Origin: an uncultured Actinomycetes bacterium
GTDB lineage: Bacteria > Actinomycetota > Acidimicrobiia > Acidimicrobiales > Microtrichaceae
Direction of reading: 5' to 3'
Length of the DNA stretch: 55,552 bases
Assembly: GCA_903873135.1 (NCBI GenBank)
Contig: CAIQNH010000233.1
Location: 1 to 55,552, forward strand
Below are positions 50,386 to 55,552 of this stretch, in pieces. The position numbers were made by a program, and so were the translations under genes. The notes below the pieces were generated by a model. The model was not told the origin of the DNA and did not search any database. It worked only from the letters and a program-made list of their open reading frames with translations. Every line of letters starts with the position of its first letter. Within the stretch, counting starts at the first letter, position 1.

Positions 50386-52038
50386 ATGGGTGAGCAGGTG
50401 GACCTCCTCTCGTGGGGGGACGAGCGGGGGGAGTGGAGCGCCGGGGCCGAGGTGCGACTCGATCGGTCCGTGCGGGTGGCGGCGGTGCAGCTCGCGAGCC
50501 ACGCCGCCGCGACCGACGCTCCCTGGCTCCTGCTCTGGGACCACGCCCTGGGGACACCGGACCTCGACGCCGTCGCCGAGCTGACTGCGGGCCGGGCCGA
50601 CGCCTGGCACTCGGGTCTGCTGCTCGGGACCGGTGGTCTGCCCGAGGAGCACGACTACATCCACCCGATCTGGCCGCTGAGCCTCGACGCGCCGCCCGAC
50701 CTCGAGGCGGTCTCGTGGAGGATCTCGCTCGACGCGCTGCTGGTGCGCACCGAGGTGGTCCGGGTACTGGGCTCGCTCGACGGGGCCTTCGAGGGTCGCA
50801 CCGGGGCCGGGTTGGAGTTCGGTCGGCGACTGATCGATCGGGGAGCGGTGGTGTTCCACACGCCGCGCCTCCTCGGGCCGGTCCGGCGACCGGTCGAGCC
50901 GCTCCTCGAGCACGACCGATTCACCTTCCTGCGTCGCGTGTTCGGCCGGAAGTGGGTCCGCTACGCCGCTGCCCGTCGGGCGGCGGCGCACCTCCACCCC
51001 CTCGCCGTCCGCAGCGCGCTGGAGTCGTCGGCGGCGGCGTGCGCGTCGGTACGACGACCGCTCCCCGAACCTGACGTGGTGCTGGAGCGGTCCCCGGTCC
51101 CGGTGCCGGCCGACCCCTCGGTCACGGTCGTCCTGCCGACGCTCGGCCGCTACGAGCTGCTCCGGCCCGTCCTCGACCAGCTCCGTGTACAGACCGTCCC
51201 GCCGCTCGAGGTCCTCGTGGTCGACCAGAACGACCCGGACCAGCGCCAGATGGACCTCTACGGCGAGTACGCCGACATCCGGCTGCGACCGATCCTCCAG
51301 GACGTCCGCGGTCAGTGGATCGCCCGCAACGCCGCCGTGCTCGAGTCGCGCGGCGACTGGTTGGCGTTCATCGACGACGACTCGGAGGTGGGACCGGACT
51401 TCATCGAGACACACCTCGAGGGCCTCCACCGCTACGACGCCGACCTCTCCACGGGGGCCTCGCTCGCGGTCATCGGCGCACCCGTCCCCGACAACTACGC
51501 CTTCTTCCGGGTGGCGGACCAGTGGGACTCCGGCAACGGCATGTGCCACCGTGATCTGTTCCAGCGGTTCGGTCTGTTCGACCAGCAGTTCGATCGGCAG
51601 CGACGCGGTGACGCCGAGTTCGGGCTGCGGGTCCAGCAGGGTGGCGGGCTCGTGATCCACAACCCGCACGCCATCCGGGTCCACCTCAAGGCGCAGGAGG
51701 GTGGACTGCGGACCTTCGGCTCGCTCGACGGCTTCCGGCACCGGGACCGAACCTCGCCGCTGCCGCTGCCGTCGATGGTGTACTACACGAAGCGCTACCA
51801 CAGCCCCCGGCAGGTCCGCGAGGACCTGGTGATCGGACTGACCCAGGCGATCGTCCCGTACGAGTTGAAGCGACGAGCCACGCCGGCCCAGTGGGCCGGG
51901 TTCGTGTTCGGCGAGGTCCGGCACCTCCCGTCGACCGTCCGGCGGGTGCGGGCGTCGCTGGCCATCGCCGACGGGATGGTCGCAGCGGGCCCGGAGATCC
52001 CCGAGCTCGGTGACGATCCCGTGCTCCGAGGCGACTGA
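50386..52038 (+). CDS. GT2 glycosyltransferase with extra N-terminal GT-like domain
   Basis: 550 residues from ATG at 50386 with AGGTGG upstream; GTG at 50347 is an alternative. The C-terminal part (about 245-480) is a normal GT2 domain: V-T-V-V-L-P-T-L-G-R-Y, V-V-D-Q-N-D-P-D, W-I-A-R-N-A-A and F-I-D-D-D-S-E (metal site). The first 230 residues resemble a second, degenerate GT2-like domain. It has W-L-L-L-W-D-H, W-R-I-S-L-D-A-L-L-V-R, and G-L-E-F-G-R-R-L in places where GT2 enzymes have D-D-D and E-D motifs. The protein may transfer two sugars, or the first half may bind acceptor. It starts the plus-strand GT operon. Confidence 0.8.
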   Translation: MGEQVDLLSWGDERGEWSAGAEVRLDRSVRVAAVQLASHAAATDAPWLLLWDHALGTPDLDAVAELTAGRADAWHSGLLLGTGGLPEEHDYIHPIWPLSLDAPPDLEAVSWRISLDALLVRTEVVRVLGSLDGAFEGRTGAGLEFGRRLIDRGAVVFHTPRLLGPVRRPVEPLLEHDRFTFLRRVFGRKWVRYAAARRAAAHLHPLAVRSALESSAAACASVRRPLPEPDVVLERSPVPVPADPSVTVVLPTLGRYELLRPVLDQLRVQTVPPLEVLVVDQNDPDQRQMDLYGEYADIRLRPILQDVRGQWIARNAAVLESRGDWLAFIDDDSEVGPDFIETHLEGLHRYDADLSTGASLAVIGAPVPDNYAFFRVADQWDSGNGMCHRDLFQRFGLFDQQFDRQRRGDAEFGLRVQQGGGLVIHNPHAIRVHLKAQEGGLRTFGSLDGFRHRDRTSPLPLPSMVYYTKRYHSPRQVREDLVIGLTQAIVPYELKRRATPAQWAGFVFGEVRHLPSTVRRVRASLAIADGMVAAGPEIPELGDDPVLRGD

Positions 52039-52039
52039 C

Positions 52040-53230
52040 GTGAAGCTCGCGGTCATCGGTGACACCCAGCACTACCGCGACGAACTCGGTCGCCTGTGCG
52101 CGCTCGAGCCGGTCGTGAACCAGCTCGACCGGTGGGCCGAACTCTTCGACGAGGTCGTGTTGTGTGCGCCGCTGGACCCGGGTCCGCCGCCGGCCGGTTT
52201 CGCTCCGTACGGTGCGTCGAACCTCAGGATCGAGCCGCTCCGGAAGGCCGGTGGCAACACGCTGCTCGCCAAGCTGGGTCTGCTGCCCAGGTTGGTCCCG
52301 TGGGCCGTGAGCACTCGTCGTGTGGCCCGACAGGTCGACGCCGTCCACCTGCGCTGTCCGTGCAACATCGGGATGGTCGCCATCTTCTCGACGTGGCGGG
52401 CCGTCCGGTACCGGTACGCCCTCTACGCAGGTGTGTGGCACAGCTACCAGGGGGAGCCACGCTTCTTCGCCGCCCAGCGCCGGTTGCTCGGCAGTCGTCG
52501 GTTCGGCGGTCCGGTCAGCGTGTACGCAGCACCCGACCCCTCGCACCCACACCTGGTGCCCTTCTTCAGTCCGTCCTACTCCGACGCCGACTGGGAGCTG
52601 GCGGCCCCGGGGGCGGAGGCCACGCTCGTCCGCATCGAGGACCCGGCGACCGAGGGACCCTGGAGGCTCGTCACCGTCGGCAGGTTGACGGTCAACAAGA
52701 ACCAGGAGACCGCGGTGCGGGCCGTGGGTGAGCTCGTCCGGCGGGGTCGTGACGTACGCCTCGGGATCTTCGGTGACGGTCCCGAGCGGGCCCGGCTCGA
52801 GGCGCTCGCCGCTGAGATCGGTGCCGGCGAGCAGATCGAGTTCCACGGTTCGGTGGGGCACCCGGACGTCATGGCGGCCTTCGCCGACGCCGACGTCAAC
52901 CTCCTGACCACCCGGCAGGAGGGCTACGGGAAGGTGCTGCTGGAGGGGATGGTGCACGGGGTCGTCCCGGTGTTCTCGCGCAGCCCGGTCGCGGACGAGA
53001 TCGCGGGCGGGGGCGAGCGGGGCGTCGTCGTGGACGCCGACGACTGGCGCGGCCTGGCCGACCAGGTCGAGCGGTTGCTCGACGACCGTGACCGGTGGGC
53101 CGGGATGGCCCGTGCCGCCCGGGCGTTCGCCGGCACGGTCACCCTCGAGAACTTCCAGCAGCGGGTGCGGCAGATGCTCGAGTCGCAGTGGGGAGTGAGC
53201 ATGCCGGACCCGGACGCGGTGGCTCCGTGA
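52040..53230 (+). CDS. GT4 glycosyltransferase
   Basis: 396 residues from GTG at 52040, one base after the previous stop. The GT-B C-terminal domain has V-T-V-G-R-L-T-V-N-K-N-Q-E, G-D-G-P-E-R-A-R-L and the donor-site block E-G-Y-G-K-V-L-L-E-G-M-V-H-G-V-V-P-V. The N-terminal half is more variable, with V-H-L-R-C-P-C-N-I-G-M as an acceptor-side loop. It should extend the lipid-linked glycan in the cytoplasm. GTGA links it to the next glycosyltransferase. Confidence 0.86.
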   Translation: MKLAVIGDTQHYRDELGRLCALEPVVNQLDRWAELFDEVVLCAPLDPGPPPAGFAPYGASNLRIEPLRKAGGNTLLAKLGLLPRLVPWAVSTRRVARQVDAVHLRCPCNIGMVAIFSTWRAVRYRYALYAGVWHSYQGEPRFFAAQRRLLGSRRFGGPVSVYAAPDPSHPHLVPFFSPSYSDADWELAAPGAEATLVRIEDPATEGPWRLVTVGRLTVNKNQETAVRAVGELVRRGRDVRLGIFGDGPERARLEALAAEIGAGEQIEFHGSVGHPDVMAAFADADVNLLTTRQEGYGKVLLEGMVHGVVPVFSRSPVADEIAGGGERGVVVDADDWRGLADQVERLLDDRDRWAGMARAARAFAGTVTLENFQQRVRQMLESQWGVSMPDPDAVAP

Positions 53231-54513
53231 CCGACACCATCCTGGTCGTCACGCAGTACTACCCGCCCGAGCGGGGCGCGGCGCAGGTGCGACTCGGTGC
53301 GATCGTCCGTGAGTTGAGCCGGAGGGGAGTTGCCGTCGAGGTCGTGACGGCACTCCCGAACTACCCGACGGGTGCCATCTTCCCCGGGTGGCGCCACCGA
53401 CTGCTGCAGTACCGCGACGAGGACGGCGTCCGGGTCGGTCGGGTGTGGGTCTACGCGGCGATGGGCAGCGGGCTGGCGCGACTGGCCAACTACCTGTCCT
53501 TCGGTCTGACGTCCGTGCTCGGCATCCTGCGGGCCGCCCGGGCCGACTGGACCGTCGTGGAGTACCCGACCCTGTTCGGTGCGCTGCCGGCGGTGCTGCT
53601 CTCCCGGCTGCGGCGTCGACGGGTGGTGCTGCTCGTTGCCGACCTGTGGGTCGACTCGATCGTCGAGGTCGGCGCCGCGTCCGACGGACTGCTGGTCTCG
53701 GTGCTGCGCCGGCTCGAGCGCTGGATGCTGCGCTCGGCCGACCGGGTCACGGCGGTGACCGAGGGTGTTCGTGACGGTCTCCTCGCCAAGGGGGTCCGGC
53801 CGGAGCAACTGGCGTGGTTGCCCAACGGTGCCGACACGGAGATGTTCGCCCCCGGACCGGGTGACTCGTCGCTGCGGTCCCGGTTCGGGCTCCGGGACGA
53901 CACCGCCGTGGTGCTCTACGCCGGGACCCACGGCTACGTCCACGGGCTCGAGGTGGTCCTCGACGCCGCGGACGTGCTCCGCGACCGGTCCGTCGAGTTC
54001 CTCCTCGTGGGGAGCGGGTCGGAGAAGGCTGAGCTCGTCGCCGACGCAGCCGCCCGTGGACTCGCCAACGTCGTGTTCGCGGACCCGGTCGATCCGGAGA
54101 CCGTCGCCGAGCTGCTGAGGATCTCGAGCGTGTCGCTCGCCACCGTGCGCGCCGGCGACCTGTTCAGGACCATCCGGTCCGCCAAGATGCTGCCGGCCAT
54201 GTCGGCCGCGGTGCCCGTCGTCTACAGCGGCGACGACGAGGGCTCGCGGATCGTGGCCGGGGAGTCGGCGGGGATCGTGACCCGTCCCGGAGACGGAGCG
54301 GCGCTCGCAGCGGCGGTCGAGACGCTGCTCGACGACCCCGACCGTGCCGCACAGCTCGGCCGGGCCGGCCGGTCCTGGGTGGAGCGGGAGGCGAGCTGGC
54401 GTCGCCTCGTCGGGGACTGGCTCGCCGAGCTGGACCCCTCCGTGACGGTCGGGGAGTCCCGAGGATCCGCCGGGGCCGCACGGGATACGGCGGAGCGGGG
54501 GACGAGCCGGTGA
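53227..54513 (+). CDS. GT4 glycosyltransferase (WbuB-like)
   Basis: 428 residues from GTG at 53227 by GTGA overlap. The N-terminus V-V-T-Q-Y-Y-P-P-E-R-G-A-A and A-L-P-N-Y-P-T-G are typical of WbuB/WcaI-type enzymes that transfer an amino- or deoxy-sugar to a lipid-linked intermediate. Further blocks: D-L-W-V-D-S-I (after the first domain), W-L-P-N-G-A-D-T-E-M-F, Y-A-G-T-H-G-Y. The K-M-L-P-A-M-S-A-A-V-P-V-V donor-site block is at the expected position. A DegT/acyltransferase-made amino sugar from the middle of the window would be a plausible donor, as inference. Confidence 0.88.
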   Translation: MTDTILVVTQYYPPERGAAQVRLGAIVRELSRRGVAVEVVTALPNYPTGAIFPGWRHRLLQYRDEDGVRVGRVWVYAAMGSGLARLANYLSFGLTSVLGILRAARADWTVVEYPTLFGALPAVLLSRLRRRRVVLLVADLWVDSIVEVGAASDGLLVSVLRRLERWMLRSADRVTAVTEGVRDGLLAKGVRPEQLAWLPNGADTEMFAPGPGDSSLRSRFGLRDDTAVVLYAGTHGYVHGLEVVLDAADVLRDRSVEFLLVGSGSEKAELVADAAARGLANVVFADPVDPETVAELLRISSVSLATVRAGDLFRTIRSAKMLPAMSAAVPVVYSGDDEGSRIVAGESAGIVTRPGDGAALAAAVETLLDDPDRAAQLGRAGRSWVEREASWRRLVGDWLAELDPSVTVGESRGSAGAARDTAERGTSR

Positions 54514-55552
54514 ACCGTCACGACCTGTACCGGCGACTCCCGCTCCCGGCGCAGCAGGCGATGGCCGCTGCGTACGGCGTCCGCCAGCTGCCCATCCGCC
54601 ACGGTGGTCGGTTCCGGATCTACGTCCGGGATCTCGACGCCCGGCAGTGGTGGCCGGAGGAGCGCCTCCGGATGGATCAGGACCAGCGCGTCCGGTCGAT
54701 GGTGCTCTGGTGTGCCCGTCGGGTGCCGTACTACCGGGACCTGTTCGCCGAGCTCGACCTGGACCCCGAGGAGGTGCGCACGGCCGACGACCTGACGCGC
54801 CTCCCGCTGCTGGACAAGGAGACGGTGCGCGCCGACCCGGACCGCTTCGTCCCGGACGAGCCGCGCCCGTCGATGGTGCCCCAGACCACTGGTGGGACGA
54901 CGGGGACGCCACTGGCCTACTGGGCGACCAAGGACGCAGTCCGGTTCAACTACGCGACCTACGAGAGCCGGACGCGTGCGTGGTCCGGCGTCCGGTTCGG
55001 TGATCGGATGGCCTCGTTCCACGGTCAACCGATCGTGCCTGCGGGTCAGGAGCACGGGCCGTTCTGGCGCCGGAATCCGGCCTTCAACCAGCTCTACTGC
55101 TCCGTGTACCACCTGAGCGACGCCAACCTGCCCGCTTACCTCGACGAGCTCGACCGGTTCCAGCCCGTGGTGCTCGCCGGCTACACCTCGGCGATCCACC
55201 GGGTCGCCCAGCACGTCCTGCGCACCGGCGACGTGGGTCGGGTGCGGCCACGTGCGGTGATCGTCAGCTCCGAGACGTTGCTCCCGGCGGCCCGGGCGGA
55301 CATCGAGTCCGCCTTCGGTTGCTCGGTGCACAACGCGTACAGCCTCGGCGAGTTGGTCGCCTACGTCTCCGAGTGCGACTTCGGTTCGATGCACGTCTCG
55401 ACCGACTACGGGGTCTTCGAACTGCTCGACACCGACGAGTCCGCCGGGACCGGTCGACACGAGATCGTCGCCACGGGTCTGTTCAACCGGGCCATGCCGC
55501 TGCTCCGCTACCGGACCGGCGACACGGCGGCGCCGGGGACCGTGGCCTGTGG
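54510..55552 (+). CDS. CapK/PaaK-like adenylate-forming enzyme, partial
   Basis: 347 codons from GTG at 54510 (GTGA overlap) to the window end; the C-terminus is missing. The adenylate-forming motif is T-T-G-G-T-T-G-T-P (127-135). Further family features are V-P-Y-Y-R (73-77), S-S-E-T-L near 245, Y-S-L-G-E (metal/adenylate site) and L-L-R-Y-R-T-G-D-T near the end. Phenylacetate-CoA ligase-like CapK proteins are common in capsule loci, where they are thought to activate an acyl or amino acid for attachment to the glycan. It is the fourth gene of the plus-strand glycosyltransferase operon. Confidence 0.85.
   Translation, partial: MNRHDLYRRLPLPAQQAMAAAYGVRQLPIRHGGRFRIYVRDLDARQWWPEERLRMDQDQRVRSMVLWCARRVPYYRDLFAELDLDPEEVRTADDLTRLPLLDKETVRADPDRFVPDEPRPSMVPQTTGGTTGTPLAYWATKDAVRFNYATYESRTRAWSGVRFGDRMASFHGQPIVPAGQEHGPFWRRNPAFNQLYCSVYHLSDANLPAYLDELDRFQPVVLAGYTSAIHRVAQHVLRTGDVGRVRPRAVIVSSETLLPAARADIESAFGCSVHNAYSLGELVAYVSECDFGSMHVSTDYGVFELLDTDESAGTGRHEIVATGLFNRAMPLLRYRTGDTAAPGTVAC

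Noticed and set aside
1-55552. CRISPR arrays, tRNA or rRNA genes, insertion sequences, attachment sites.
   Set aside because: No regularly spaced repeats, clover-leaf candidates, transposase motifs or flanking direct repeats were recognised by eye.

Overview
The window is GC-rich DNA with many GTG starts and eleven 4-base GTGA stop/start overlaps. It carries Actinomycetota-type genes, including a lipoprotein with the threonine-rich linker often seen in Acidimicrobiia. The class-level assignment is an inference from style; no rRNA or other marker gene is present. About 45 protein genes lie in short, frequently alternating operons. No tRNA, rRNA, CRISPR array, transposase or integrase was seen.

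Left block (1-16.7 kb) is enzyme-rich. A minus operon runs asnB, a UbiA prenyltransferase/glycosyltransferase fusion, a radical SAM protein with an N-terminal SPASM-like domain, and the edge of a tiny membrane protein gene. It is followed by a cupin, a methyltransferase, a stand-alone ketosynthase, a large B12-type radical SAM protein, a branched-chain aminotransferase/LDH2-dehydrogenase pair, and an acyl-CoA synthetase/amidohydrolase pair.

Middle block (16.8-28.5 kb) looks like glycan or metabolite tailoring. It has a GNAT-like acyltransferase with a GT2, a DegT sugar aminotransferase, a phytanoyl-CoA-dioxygenase-like (PhyH) enzyme, an SxtJ-like/SGNH fusion, and an SxtK-like 55-residue membrane protein followed by a NodU/SxtI-type carbamoyltransferase. 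Three PhyH genes in tandem and a lipoprotein follow.

Right block (28.5-55.5 kb) is a surface-polysaccharide locus. It holds a divergent Wzt/Wzm ABC exporter, a P450, a class II terpene-cyclase-like protein, methyltransferases, a GT2-PhyH-membrane protein operon, and a methyltransferase-membrane protein-GMC oxidoreductase-DegT operon. It also has an RCC1-repeat lipoprotein, a second large membrane protein, a Wzz/BY-kinase, six glycosyltransferases, and a CapK/PaaK-like adenylate-forming enzyme cut by the window end.

Taken together, glycosyltransferases, sugar aminotransferases, an acyltransferase, a carbamoyltransferase and five PhyH oxygenases, with both an ABC exporter and a BY-kinase, suggest synthesis and export of a heavily decorated glycan or glycolipid. 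The product itself cannot be read from the sequence. The most unusual elements are the UbiA-GT fusion, the SxtI/J/K-like module with SxtJ fused to SGNH, the five PhyH paralogues (one with Asp replaced by Asn in the metal motif), and a set of apparent leaderless promoters.
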